A DNA stretch of 64,000 nucleotides from Haloterrigena salifodinae (GTDB lineage Archaea; Halobacteriota; Halobacteria; Halobacteriales; Natrialbaceae), in the NCBI RefSeq assembly GCF_003977755.1, contig NZ_RQWN01000006.1, positions 124,001 through 188,000 on the forward strand, in the 5' to 3' direction. This document shows positions 54,242 through 63,047 of the stretch, one piece after another (the stretch's first letter is position 1; every line of letters begins with the position of its first letter). The notes beneath the pieces are model-generated. The model had not been told where the DNA came from, did not search any database, and saw only the letters and a program-made list of their open reading frames with translations. The position numbers were made by a program, and so were the translations under genes.

Positions 54242-55180
54242 TTAGTTGATGAGGGATTCGATCTCGTCGTCAAGTTGATCGTACAGCCGTTCGGCCTTCC
54301 GTTCCTCTTCGGGCTGGAGCGTGCGGATCGGTTCGCGGACGTTGCCGCCGTGGAGACCGGCGAGTTCGAGCCCTTTCTTGACCGCCGAGACGCTGATCGC
54401 GCCGGCGATTGCGTTATCCTGCCCGGTTTCGTCCCGGAAGTTCTGGTAGGGCAGGCAGATATTCCGGAGTTCGCAGGCGCGCTCCCAGTCGCCCTCGGAG
54501 AGCGCGTCGAACAGTTCGAGCCCGACCTCTGGGCGGAAGTTGCTGACGCCCGCGGAGAAGCCCTCCGCCCCCTCCGCCCAGTACGAGACAGCGTAGGGTT
54601 CCGCGAGCCCGTCGACCCAGACAACGTCGTCGGCACCGGCCTCGACGGCCGCGCCGAGCTTGACCGGATCCTTCAGCGCGTACTTGATCCCGACGACGCC
54701 GTCGACGCGGGTGAGGCTGGTGAGGTAGTCGACGGACGGGTCGAAGCCGCGGACGTAGGGAACGAGCGGCGTCTCAGTCGACGAGGCGAGGTTACGATAG
54801 TACTCCAGCAGTCCCTGTTCGTGAAGATATGTGTGGTCCGGCGGCATGATCATCATCGCGTCGACGTCGATACGATCGTACGCCGCAATCAGTTCCGTGG
54901 CGTTGTGCGTGCTGCCGCCGACGCCCGCGAGGACGCAGGCGTCCGACGGGAGCGCGTCGACGCTCGTCTCGGCGACGTCGACGCGCTCGCTCGCCGACAG
55001 CGAGTGGTACTCGCTGATGTTCGCGGTCGCAAGGAACGTCCGAATCCCGGCGTCGTACAACTCCTGTGCGTTTTCCGCGATTTTCTCGTGTTCGATCTCG
55101 AGGTCGTCATCAAATGGTGTCAACAGACCGACAGCAACGCCACGGAGACGGCTCCGTACCTGCTCGACTGGCAATGACAT
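54242..55180 (-). CDS. DapA/KdgD-family dehydratase, second complete copy
   Basis: A 312-residue aldolase-superfamily protein with Tyr142 (LVPYVRGF) and Schiff-base Lys166 (VGIKYALKD). It is distantly similar to the 28030 protein and nearly identical at its N-terminus to the partial gene at 1-129. The loop NISEYHSL replaces the NTGEYYSL of 28030, so substrate handling may differ. The start is the ATG at 55180, supported by the match with the 1-129 gene and by an aligned TATA box (TTTATGTTGG, 55201-55210); the open frame continues upstream but is not coding. It probably acts on a keto-deoxy sugar acid. Confidence 0.83.
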   Translation of the reverse strand: MSLPVEQVRSRLRGVAVGLLTPFDDDLEIEHEKIAENAQELYDAGIRTFLATANISEYHSLSASERVDVAETSVDALPSDACVLAGVGGSTHNATELIAAYDRIDVDAMMIMPPDHTYLHEQGLLEYYRNLASSTETPLVPYVRGFDPSVDYLTSLTRVDGVVGIKYALKDPVKLGAAVEAGADDVVWVDGLAEPYAVSYWAEGAEGFSAGVSNFRPEVGLELFDALSEGDWERACELRNICLPYQNFRDETGQDNAIAGAISVSAVKKGLELAGLHGGNVREPIRTLQPEEERKAERLYDQLDDEIESLIN

Positions 55181-55596
55181 AATAGCAGGAAGTATTGCGC
55201 CCAACATAAACCCATCGGCTAAAACTGACCCCGCACGGCACAGGTATCTCGAAGTCAGTGGATCTTGGCGTCGTTTTGCCGACAAAAACCGGCGATCGAT
55301 CGTTTCGCGTGACGATACAAAGCCAGCGATAGACGAGCCCTCGATCAACCGGCGTCGAATACTGACATCTGCACCGAAGACAGTCCGTGAGGAAAGGGGA
55401 TCGGGTAAGGGCCATCCCATACTCGTCAGTACATTTGGTGCACCAGGAACGAGAAAATCGCCGCCCGTTCCGGGACGGGACCCTTGAGGGACCGGTTAAC
55501 CGATACCGAACGGTGCTGGCGTCGGATCGAACAGCGAATCGACCGCCGAGAAGAATTGAACTCGAACTGCGCGCTACGGGAAGGGGCGACGGCGGA
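55181..55596. other. Intergenic region between the second DapA and second ALDH genes
   Basis: It carries the DapA promoter at its left. At its right (about 55500-55596) it is similar to the 3' flank of the first ALDH gene (about 34965-35069). No gene is supported. Confidence 0.5.
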
Positions 55597-57048
55597 TCAG
55601 TAGTTCATGTAAACCGTCTTCGTCGACGTGAAGAAGTCCAGTCCGGCGTCGCCCTGTTCGCGGTAGGTGTCCGTCGAGGACTCCTTATAGCCGCCGAAGG
55701 GCACGTGGAGCTCGAGGCCGGTGGTCTTCTCGTTGACCTTCGCGACGCCCGACTCGACGTTCTCGGCGAACTGGTTCGCTTCGGTGAGGTCGTCCGTAAC
55801 GATGCTCGCCGAGAGGCCGTAGTCGACGTCGTTGGCGAGCTCGAGGCCTTCCTCGAAGCTGCTGACCTTCAGTACGGCCAGCACCGGCCCGAAGACCTCC
55901 TCCTGGGCGATGCGCATGTCGTTGTCCACGTCCGAGAAGACGGCCGGCTCGACGTAGTAGCCGTCGGCGTACTCGTCGCCGGTGAGCCGCTCGCCGCCGG
56001 TCTCGAGGGTCGCGCCCTCGTCTTCGGCGATTCCGACGTACTCGAGCGTGCCCTCCAGTTCGCTGTTCGTGACGTGGGGGCCCATGTCGACGTCCTCGTC
56101 GCCGGGACCGATCTCGATGGTCTCGGCGTACTCGGTGACGCCCTCGACGAACTCGTCGTAGACGTCCTCGTGGACGATCGCGCGGGAGCAGGCGGTACAG
56201 GCCTGCCCGGTGACGCCGAACGCGCCGGCACCGACGATGTCGACGGCCTCGTCGACGTCGGCGCTGGGCATGACGACCGTCGGGTTCTTCCCGCCCATCT
56301 CACACTGGACGCGTTTGAGGTCGTCCGCGGCGGCCTGGGCGACGGCGGTTCCGACCTGCGTGCTCCCGGTAAAGGAGACGCCGTCGACGCCCTCGTGGTC
56401 GGTCAGCATGCCGCCCACCTCGCTCCCGGAGCCAGTGACATAGTTTGCGACGCCGTCGGGCAGTCCCGCTTCGTCGAGCGCCTCGAGGAGTTTCCAGGAG
56501 ACGGTCGGCGCCGCCGAGGCGGGTTTGAGGACGGCCGTGTTGCCCGCGGCCAGCGCGGGGGCGAGCTTCCAGGCTGGGATCGCGATGGGGTAGTTCCACG
56601 GCGTGATCAGGGCGACAGTGCCGAGCGGCTCTTTCTTGGTATAGAGCTCCGTGTCCGTGCTGCTGGATGACTTGACGGTGCCGCCGAGGTCGCTGGCCTT
56701 CTGTGCGTAGTAGTAGAAGATGTCGATCGCACGTTGGACCTCGCCACCGGCTTCGCTGAGCGTCTTCCCCTCCTCCTGGGTCAGCGTCTCGGTCAGGTCC
56801 TCCTTCTGGTCCTCGAGGATCTGGGCGGTTTCCTTGAGGATCGCTCCTCGTTCCGGGCCGGGCATCGACGCCCACTCATCCTCGGCGGTGACTGCGGCCT
56901 CGACCGCCTCTTCGGCGTCTTCGGACGTCGACGACTGGAACTCGCCGACGACCTCGGTCGTGTTTGCGGGGTTCAGTACCTCGAACGTCTCTCCGGAACG
57001 CGATTCGACCCACTCACCATCGACGTAGTTACGATGCGTTGTCGGCAT
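55597..57048 (-). CDS. Aldehyde dehydrogenase, probable 2-oxoglutarate semialdehyde dehydrogenase (copy 2)
   Basis: A 483-residue protein, the same length as the one at 35070-36521 and nearly identical to it. Differences are concentrated around residues 40-60, 128-138, the region after the active cysteine and 330-360. Catalytic Cys284 (GQACTACSRA) and Glu250 (CEMGGKNP) are kept, so it should be active. It is the best preserved member of a duplicated block whose other genes have decayed. Its GC-rich sequence contrasts with the less GC-rich DNA on either side. Confidence 0.86.
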   Translation of the reverse strand: MPTTHRNYVDGEWVESRSGETFEVLNPANTTEVVGEFQSSTSEDAEEAVEAAVTAEDEWASMPGPERGAILKETAQILEDQKEDLTETLTQEEGKTLSEAGGEVQRAIDIFYYYAQKASDLGGTVKSSSSTDTELYTKKEPLGTVALITPWNYPIAIPAWKLAPALAAGNTAVLKPASAAPTVSWKLLEALDEAGLPDGVANYVTGSGSEVGGMLTDHEGVDGVSFTGSTQVGTAVAQAAADDLKRVQCEMGGKNPTVVMPSADVDEAVDIVGAGAFGVTGQACTACSRAIVHEDVYDEFVEGVTEYAETIEIGPGDEDVDMGPHVTNSELEGTLEYVGIAEDEGATLETGGERLTGDEYADGYYVEPAVFSDVDNDMRIAQEEVFGPVLAVLKVSSFEEGLELANDVDYGLSASIVTDDLTEANQFAENVESGVAKVNEKTTGLELHVPFGGYKESSTDTYREQGDAGLDFFTSTKTVYMNY

Positions 57049-57281
57049 TCGGGCTAGTCGTTTCGTCGTCCACTATACGAAGGTTTCTTTCCCGGCAATA
57101 CTATCACTGCCAATGACGACAGTCTCATCGGCAGGGGCCCACCATGACGAGTCCTCAGTAATATAGAAAAGAAACCGATGCGATATCGGTTCCGCCATCG
57201 CTAGGGATTGGGAACTCATATTGGTAGATCGGCGACTTCCTTCCGAGAACGTTGTCGCCGGGTCGGTTCGCCGATCGACGG

Positions 57282-57576
57282 ATGGCTGATACGGCAGTTA
57301 AGTGGCACCGCCGCAGCGCTACTACGGGAACCACTAGTACGGCGAGCGTGACCCCAGCAGCAACGTCTTCACGAAGCAGGCGATCCGCTTGGTCTATCCA
57401 GTCACTGACTAACAGAATTGAGTGAAGGTCGTCGCACGATCTGTGAAACCACAACTCGATCGTCAGCGGTCAGGACGCCCGCGACGTCGACGCAGTCGTC
57501 CTTGCCGCCGATATCCAGGCAATCCTCGATCGGCTCGTAGACATCAGCGTATGTGTGGCCTGCAGAACACACGTGA
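57282..57576 (+). pseudogene. Relic of a Gfo/Idh/MocA gene (copy of 37658-38659)
   Basis: Bases 57282-57415 follow 38104-38237 (for example GTCAAGTGGCACC / GTTAAGTGGCACC, CGCAGCGCTACTACG, CAGGCGATCC). From about 57452 to the TGA at 57574-57576 they follow 38530-38659 (GATCGTCAGCGGTC, GACGCCCGCGACG, CTCGATCGGC, CTGCAG). About 300 bases of the middle and the whole 5' part are missing, and the frame is broken. It is a dead duplicate. Confidence 0.75.
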
Positions 57577-57640
57577 CAAGACGGAGTCCATCTGGCAACC
57601 ATCATTCGAAAGGCAGTCGCGGAGCAAGGCGAGATAATGG

Positions 57641-57789
57641 CAACACACTGACCCGGAACATGCCACATAGACCGATGTCAGTACGGCAGAGTCCACGATG
57701 GTCAAGGAGGCTGGACTCGTCGATCGAGAAGTTCGCGATTGAGTTTCCGTGTTGTTGGCAGGCAAGTGGTGTCTCTCGCCGGGAGTGAA
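57641..57789 (-). pseudogene. Relic of the 3' end of a beta-propeller lactonase gene (copy of 38726-38872)
   Basis: Segments such as CTCGTCGATCGAGAAGTTCG align with CTCGTCGATCGCGAAGCTCG in the intact gene, in the same order and the same convergent orientation to the Gfo/Idh/MocA relic. The gap between the two relics (about 64 bases) equals that between the intact genes (66). Only the last 50 or so codons remain, with many substitutions and lost reading frame. Confidence 0.7.
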
Positions 57790-57979
57790 CACAACTCGGG
57801 ACGTCATGCGTGCGCGCTGGTTATATTTTAAGCTGGCCTGTCATCGAATTGTCCGCAAAGACAGCGACGCTATTGTGATACCGACTGAGGGCGTACACTC
57901 ACCGATCAGACAGATATATTGGTTCAAATGGCTGTTAATAATGATTAGATTTATACCCCTCCATTACAATGGGTTGAGT

Positions 57980-59017
57980 ATGTCTGGCAAACAGACAGCT
58001 GGGAATGAGAGCTGTTTAGATAGTGTGACGCGTCGTCAAGCCGTCAAGATGGGAATTGGTGCATCTGGGCTAGCGACTCTCGCTGGGTGTATGGGCGGAG
58101 ACAGCGGTGGAACGACTATCACCATGGCAAGCGTAATGGAGGAAGGTACCTCTCTGGTCTACGCAGGGCAACAATTCAAAGAACGCATCGAAGAGGAATC
58201 GGACGGAGACATCAGCGTCGAGTTCTCCTACGGCGGTTCGTACGGATCAGAGACCGAGACGTTCGACCTGATGAATCAAGGCGCAGTTGATATGTACACC
58301 GGAGGGTCAGACGCGTACGACATGCACGCACCCAAGTACTACTTCTTCAACTCGCCGTACGTCCTCGAGAGTTTCGAACACCAGCAGAAGATTATGGAGT
58401 CGGACGAGTTCCAAGAAGAAGTGTACCCGGCTCTCGAGGAAGCAGGGATCAAGGTCACCGGTCCCCGGGTCTACCGAGGAATGCGACATTACACGTCGAA
58501 CAAGCCAGTTCGGACTCCCGAGGACGTTCAAGGGATGGACCTACGGCTTCCGAGTCACGATTCGTGGGTAAAAGCGTGGGAAAGCGTTGGTGCGAGTCCA
58601 TCGCCCGTCTCACTCGACGAACTCTATTCGGGTCTTCAGCAGGGCGTCGTTGAGGCGTCCGAAGGCCCACCAGCCCAGATCGCCTCGCTTAGCCTTTGGG
58701 AGGTGCAGGACTACTATAGTATGACTAGTCATCTCCCGCAGAGCGGGCAGATGTACGTGAGTACCAGTTTCTACGAGGGACTGGACGAGTCTCAGCAGGA
58801 TATGATCGACGAAATCGTCAACGAAGTTGCCGAAGAGGCAACGCAGTGGGCTCGAGATTCGGAAGAAGAACTAATCACGGAGGCCGAAGAAAACGGCATG
58901 GAAATCATTGAAGACGTTGATACAGACGCGTTCTACGAGGCAGCAGCCCCCGCTGTCGAACAGTTATTCGAAGAGACGTATGCGGGTTCGTGGGAGAAGT
59001 GGCGCGACATGGCGTGA
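57980..59017 (+). CDS. dctP: TRAP transporter solute-binding lipoprotein (DctP type)
   Basis: A 345-residue extracytoplasmic binding protein with the Tat motif TRRQAVKMGIGASG and lipobox LAGC. The DctP fold is seen in GQQFKERIEEESDGD, the NQGAVDMYTGG segment, and the long-helix region RTPEDVQGMDLRLP that carries the conserved carboxylate-binding arginine (here MDLRLP). Ligands of this family are organic acids, often uronates or keto acids. A leaderless promoter (GATTTATACC) lies 27 nt upstream. The genes for the two membrane subunits follow. With UxuA nearby, galacturonate or glucuronate is the probable cargo. Confidence 0.88.
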   Translation: MSGKQTAGNESCLDSVTRRQAVKMGIGASGLATLAGCMGGDSGGTTITMASVMEEGTSLVYAGQQFKERIEEESDGDISVEFSYGGSYGSETETFDLMNQGAVDMYTGGSDAYDMHAPKYYFFNSPYVLESFEHQQKIMESDEFQEEVYPALEEAGIKVTGPRVYRGMRHYTSNKPVRTPEDVQGMDLRLPSHDSWVKAWESVGASPSPVSLDELYSGLQQGVVEASEGPPAQIASLSLWEVQDYYSMTSHLPQSGQMYVSTSFYEGLDESQQDMIDEIVNEVAEEATQWARDSEEELITEAEENGMEIIEDVDTDAFYEAAAPAVEQLFEETYAGSWEKWRDMA

Positions 59018-59097
59018 CACTAAATCAGCATAATAGTTGAGTGGTACAGCTACACCGAACCGGTGCTATTATACTATAGCGACCATTATTATTGTAT

Positions 59098-59658
59098 ATG
59101 GATATCGACCAGTCGCTAGGGTTAAAAAGAGATACATGGTACGATTGGATCGTGCTAAACGTGGCAACATTCATTTTTATTCTAATGTTGCTTCTGACGG
59201 TGTTTCAGATAACCGTCCGTGTACTCGATCTCCCGGTCAGCGGGGGTGCGTGGTGGACGGAACCGCTCGCACGGTATTTGCTCATCGTCGGGACCTACGG
59301 AGGGGCTGCAGTCGCCTCCAGAAACGGAGAGCACATCAAAATGACAATCGTCTCTACCCAGCTCGAAAAACGATCTCCGCTGATCGGGTCGATCGTCGAT
59401 ATCCTTGCACAGGTTTTGACGATCGTCTTCCTGATCATGTTGGGGTATGCCGGCTTACGTGCAACGCTTCAGAACTGGGATACGCCGATGATGGCAGTAG
59501 GGCAGGTACGACAGGGATGGATATACGGGTCGATAACGGTATTCATCGGGATGATGGTGTTCTATGAACTGGTCAACCTGCGCGCTCTACTAACGACGAC
59601 CGACTTCAGTCAACAACTCATGAACAAAGAAAACCGCGCGAATAAGGAGGGAGAATAG
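59098..59658 (+). CDS. dctQ: TRAP transporter small membrane subunit (DctQ type)
   Basis: A 186-residue protein with four membrane helices (about 18-40, 60-78, 100-125, 140-162) and the DctQ motif GGAWWTEPLARYLLI plus RNGEHIKM. It pairs with the DctM subunit whose ATG follows its stop by one base, so they are translationally linked. The ATG at 59098 is used; an in-frame TTG six bases earlier is less likely. Confidence 0.88.
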   Translation: MDIDQSLGLKRDTWYDWIVLNVATFIFILMLLLTVFQITVRVLDLPVSGGAWWTEPLARYLLIVGTYGGAAVASRNGEHIKMTIVSTQLEKRSPLIGSIVDILAQVLTIVFLIMLGYAGLRATLQNWDTPMMAVGQVRQGWIYGSITVFIGMMVFYELVNLRALLTTTDFSQQLMNKENRANKEGE

Positions 59659-59659
59659 G

Positions 59660-60955
59660 ATGGAGCTATTACTGATTGGACTCATCTTTCTCGGCGGATT
59701 GCTTCTCCTCTACGCACTCGGCATGCCCGTCGCGGTCGCGATCGGATCAGCATGCGTCCTCATCATGCTCTCTCCGTTCGGCCCGTCCCTCAATTTCGGC
59801 TTGATGTCGAATCAGTTGATGCACGGCCTGAACTCGTTTACGCTGCTCGCAGTTCCGTTCTATCTCATGTTAGGTCGATTGATGAATAGGACGGATATGA
59901 CCTCGGAAGTCTTCGACTTCGCGAACGCGATATTCGGTCGGATTCGAGGCGGAATTGCACAGGTCAATATCGGTGCGAGCGTCATTTTCTCCGGGATGTC
60001 CGGACTGGCGGTTGCTGACGCCGCGGGGCTCGGCCGAGTCGAGTACAACGCGATGCGCGACCAGGGATACGATAAAAAGACGGCAATCGGTGTCACTGGC
60101 GCGTCGTCGATCATCGGGCCGATTATTCCGCCGAGTGTGCCGATCATTCTGTACGGCGTATTGGCCGAAGAGTCCATCGGGGCGCTGTTCCTCGCCGGAA
60201 TTGTACCTGGACTGCTACTTGCGGGGGTCCTTTCCATATTCACGTATCTCGTCGTCCGGTGGAAAGGATACGGGAAAGGCGAGGCTGTCGGACTCCGAAC
60301 AATCGGTGAGGAGTTCGTTAACGCTCTCCCCGCGCTAGTGATCCCCGTATTCATCGTCGGCGGTATTCTCTCGGGGATGTTCACCGCGACGGAGGCCGGC
60401 GCGGTTGCAGTGCTCTATGCAATCGGGCTGGGCTTCTATCAGGGCTCTCTCACTGGAGAGGTACTGCTCGAGGAATTCCGAGATGGAATGGTCGAGACGT
60501 TCTCTATCCTCTTCATCATCTCTCTCGCGATGCTCTACGGTCTCGTCGCACTGCAACTTCGAATCCCAATACTGTTAGCCGACGCGATTACAGGCTTTAC
60601 GACGAATCCGACAGTGGCAATCCTGATCTTCGTTCCGCTGTTCATGCTCATCGGGACGTTCATGAGCATCACCGCAACGATCATGATCATGGTTCCGATC
60701 CTCATGCCGATCATCGAGACGCTCGGAATCGACCCGATCCACTTCGGGATCGTGATGATCCTCTCGCTCATGACCGGCGTCGTGACGCCGCCACTGGGAT
60801 CTGTCCTCTTCGTTCTGGAGAAGGTGACCGACGCCTCGCTCGAGACCGTCATGCGTGCGATGATCTTGTTCTACATTCCGTTACTAGTCGTTATCTTGAT
60901 TGTCGCCCTCGTGCCGGAAGTCTCGACCTTCGTCCCGAACAACTACTTCTTCTGA
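59660..60955 (+). CDS. dctM: TRAP transporter large membrane subunit (DctM type)
   Basis: A 431-residue ion-coupled permease of the DctM family with about 12 membrane helices. Conserved features are the LNSFTLLAVPFYLMLGRLMN region, ASSIIGPIIPPSVPIILYG, the GMFTATEAGAVAVLYA motif and VTPPLGSVLF near the end. It uses the sodium or proton gradient to drive uptake of the acid delivered by DctP. A GGAGG-like stretch (AAGGAGGGAG) lies 7-15 bases before its ATG, inside the end of dctQ. Confidence 0.9.
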   Translation: MELLLIGLIFLGGLLLLYALGMPVAVAIGSACVLIMLSPFGPSLNFGLMSNQLMHGLNSFTLLAVPFYLMLGRLMNRTDMTSEVFDFANAIFGRIRGGIAQVNIGASVIFSGMSGLAVADAAGLGRVEYNAMRDQGYDKKTAIGVTGASSIIGPIIPPSVPIILYGVLAEESIGALFLAGIVPGLLLAGVLSIFTYLVVRWKGYGKGEAVGLRTIGEEFVNALPALVIPVFIVGGILSGMFTATEAGAVAVLYAIGLGFYQGSLTGEVLLEEFRDGMVETFSILFIISLAMLYGLVALQLRIPILLADAITGFTTNPTVAILIFVPLFMLIGTFMSITATIMIMVPILMPIIETLGIDPIHFGIVMILSLMTGVVTPPLGSVLFVLEKVTDASLETVMRAMILFYIPLLVVILIVALVPEVSTFVPNNYFF

Positions 60956-61045
60956 GCTAATTTCCTCGCTTTCAGACGTATAGGGGCGAAAATAAACTCC
61001 GGCAACATACAACTGTATCCGAATGGCGTCACGCTGCAGGCTGAG

Positions 61046-61056
61046 TTTTATATATC
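61046..61056 (+). promoter_or_regulatory. TATA box of the UspA gene
   Basis: TTTTATATATC centred about 26 nt before the ATG at 61077, suggesting a separate leaderless transcript for this gene in addition to any read-through from dctM. Confidence 0.55.
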
Positions 61057-61076
61057 TTCACAGTAGTATAGAGAGT

Positions 61077-61520
61077 ATGGATACAGTGCTTGTTGTCCAA
61101 ACAGGGGATGAGCCGGACCAACAACTGCTACGTACAGCAAAGCGGCACGTTTCCGGAACGGAGACAGAGATCGTATTCTGCAGAGCCGTCGATGAAAAGA
61201 GATTACAGAATAACCTTCAACGGCAGGCAAACTCGGAGCGGGAAGTCGAAGGTGTCGACGAAATGGAAGAGATTGCAAAGACCGAAGCAGAAGATATTGC
61301 AAGCGATGCGTTCGGTGAGGAGATTCCGTACCGAGCGGTGGGTCTCGTCGGGACGATCCCGGACGATGTCATCCAGATGGCCGAGGAAGAGGGATGCGAT
61401 CACATTTTCATCAGCGGAAAGAAGCGTTCGCCGGCTGGGAAAGCAGTTTTCGGCGATGTGGCCCAATCGGTTATCCTCCAGTTCGATGGACCAGTTACCG
61501 TCACGACAATGTCGACCTAA
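61077..61520 (+). CDS. Universal stress protein (UspA family)
   Basis: A 147-residue UspA domain protein with the end motif ISGKKRSPAGKAVFGDVAQSVILQFDGPVTV and the start MDTVLVVQTGDEPDQQ. It resembles the UspA at 32390. UspA proteins encoded beside TRAP transporters are known; in Halomonas, TeaD binds ATP and tunes the ectoine TRAP carrier. A regulatory role on the neighbouring transporter is likely by analogy. Confidence 0.85.
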   Translation: MDTVLVVQTGDEPDQQLLRTAKRHVSGTETEIVFCRAVDEKRLQNNLQRQANSEREVEGVDEMEEIAKTEAEDIASDAFGEEIPYRAVGLVGTIPDDVIQMAEEEGCDHIFISGKKRSPAGKAVFGDVAQSVILQFDGPVTVTTMST

Positions 61521-61970
61521 CGCAGCGGAACCAGACGAACATCACGGATTGGTTTCTCCTAGCTGTTAATATAGTGTTTGTCTGAAAATACGACCATATT
61601 ATAATGATTTTCACTGCAATAGAGGATGAATGGCAGGGTTTATGTTACTGAAAGGTGGCCAAACGTATGGCGCAATTGAGTAAGGTAAGTGCCCGAATCG
61701 GAAGTCAGCCATCGCTTAGCCTTGACTCTGCCCAAAGGAACATTGCGCCACTTGTCGTAGCTCTTCGAAAATGCTAGCTCCGTATTGCTGTCCCATAGCA
61801 AGCGGCCGGACCTAGCTTTTTCGTTCTCGTTACCTTGTAACCGATATTATACTCAGACGACATCCATCATATGTCACAATATCCGAACGGTTAGCGATCA
61901 GAATACCCACCCAGTTCGCGGTTGCTGCAGTCTTCGTAACAGTTTAGACATCTCAAGATAAGTAGAAAGC
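61521..61970. other. Intergenic region before uxuA
   Basis: About 450 bases. A frame of only 36 codons (61667-61777, ending PLVVALRKC) may be the trace of an old gene, but nothing is recognised. The AT-rich left part would hold any uspA terminator. Confidence 0.45.
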
Positions 61971-63047
61971 ATGAGCCAGAATAGTAATGCTGATGTCCGT
62001 GTTGGTGTTCGAACACGATCGCTTTCAGACTCTCGGCTACGGTACATCCGTCAACTGGGAGCAACGGATATTTTCGTTGATCACGCCGATACGGAGGAGG
62101 AACCGGACGAATTCAACGACCGTGACGGGACGGACACGATTGTCGTTGGTCCAGACCAGATTCCGTCGGTTTCGGAACTCACGGCCGCTCGAGAACGGGT
62201 CGAGGACGCAGGACTGTCCTTTACGGGCATCCAGTCGCTCCCGTATTCGATGTACGGCGACATCATGTTCGACCGTGACGGTGCAGACGAAGCGCTCGAT
62301 CAGATCACAACCTTGATTCGGAATCTCGGAGAGGCTGGCATCCCAATATTGGGTTATCAGTGGAATCCCCGCAGCGTCGTTCCGATGCGCACGTCCCCTG
62401 TTGAAGACCGAGGCAGCGCCGAATCTACTGCCTTCAATTATGACGAGCTCGACGAACCGGACGAGCTCGCGTCCGGTATCGACCGCGAGTACACCGAAGA
62501 GGAGTTCTGGGACAATTACCAGTACTTCCTCGAGAACGTTCTTCCGGTCGCCGAAGAGGCAGGTGTCGACCTGGCGCTTCACCCAATCGATCCGCCGAGT
62601 ATCGAATCGCTCGGCGGGATTCCGCGCCTGTTCCGCAACGTGGAGAACTTCGAGAAGGGCATGGAACTCGTCCCGAGCGACAATCACGGACTGAAGCTCT
62701 GTCTCGGCTGTTTCTCACAGATGGGTGAGGATGTTACCGATGTCATCCGTCGATTCGGCGAGCGTGATCAGATTATCTTTATTCACTTCCGTGACGTCGT
62801 CGGTACGATGCCGAAGTTCCACGAGACGTTCGTCGACAAAGGCAACTTCAATACCGCTGACGCGGTGAGAACACTCCACGATGTCGGTTTCGAAGGGGCA
62901 GTCATTCCTGACCACGTACCGAAGATGGAGGGTGATGACGACTGGCGACACCGAGGACGCGGATTTACTATCGGATATCTTCGGGGTGTCGTCGATACGG
63001 TTCGCTCGGAACAGACTCAGACAACGCCAGCGCCCGAAGCCGAATAA
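61971..63047 (+). CDS. uxuA: Mannonate dehydratase
   Basis: A 358-residue UxuA-type TIM-barrel enzyme converting D-mannonate to 2-keto-3-deoxygluconate in the glucuronate pathway. Metal and active-site motifs are visible: LALHPIDPP, KLCLGCFSQMGED, IIFIHFRDV and the PDHVPKMEGD segment, which bind Mn2+ or Fe2+. The length is near the usual 360-390. The partner genes (uronate isomerase, mannonate oxidoreductase) are not in the window. It follows the TRAP transporter and UspA on the same strand. Confidence 0.9.
   Translation: MSQNSNADVRVGVRTRSLSDSRLRYIRQLGATDIFVDHADTEEEPDEFNDRDGTDTIVVGPDQIPSVSELTAARERVEDAGLSFTGIQSLPYSMYGDIMFDRDGADEALDQITTLIRNLGEAGIPILGYQWNPRSVVPMRTSPVEDRGSAESTAFNYDELDEPDELASGIDREYTEEEFWDNYQYFLENVLPVAEEAGVDLALHPIDPPSIESLGGIPRLFRNVENFEKGMELVPSDNHGLKLCLGCFSQMGEDVTDVIRRFGERDQIIFIHFRDVVGTMPKFHETFVDKGNFNTADAVRTLHDVGFEGAVIPDHVPKMEGDDDWRHRGRGFTIGYLRGVVDTVRSEQTQTTPAPEAE

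Larger units (their letters stand above)
57049..57979. other. Decayed duplicated block and the TRAP promoter
   Basis: From left to right: an inverted repeat AACCGAT-GCGAT-ATCGGTT (57173-57191), a Gfo/Idh/MocA relic (57282-57576), a lactonase 3'-end relic (57641-57789), then AT-rich DNA leading to the dctP promoter (GATTTATACC, 57948-57957). No intact gene. Confidence 0.6.

Noticed and set aside
61667-61777. A 36-codon frame before uxuA as a small gene
   Set aside because: No promoter at the right spacing, no family and a very short length; left as a possible trace only.
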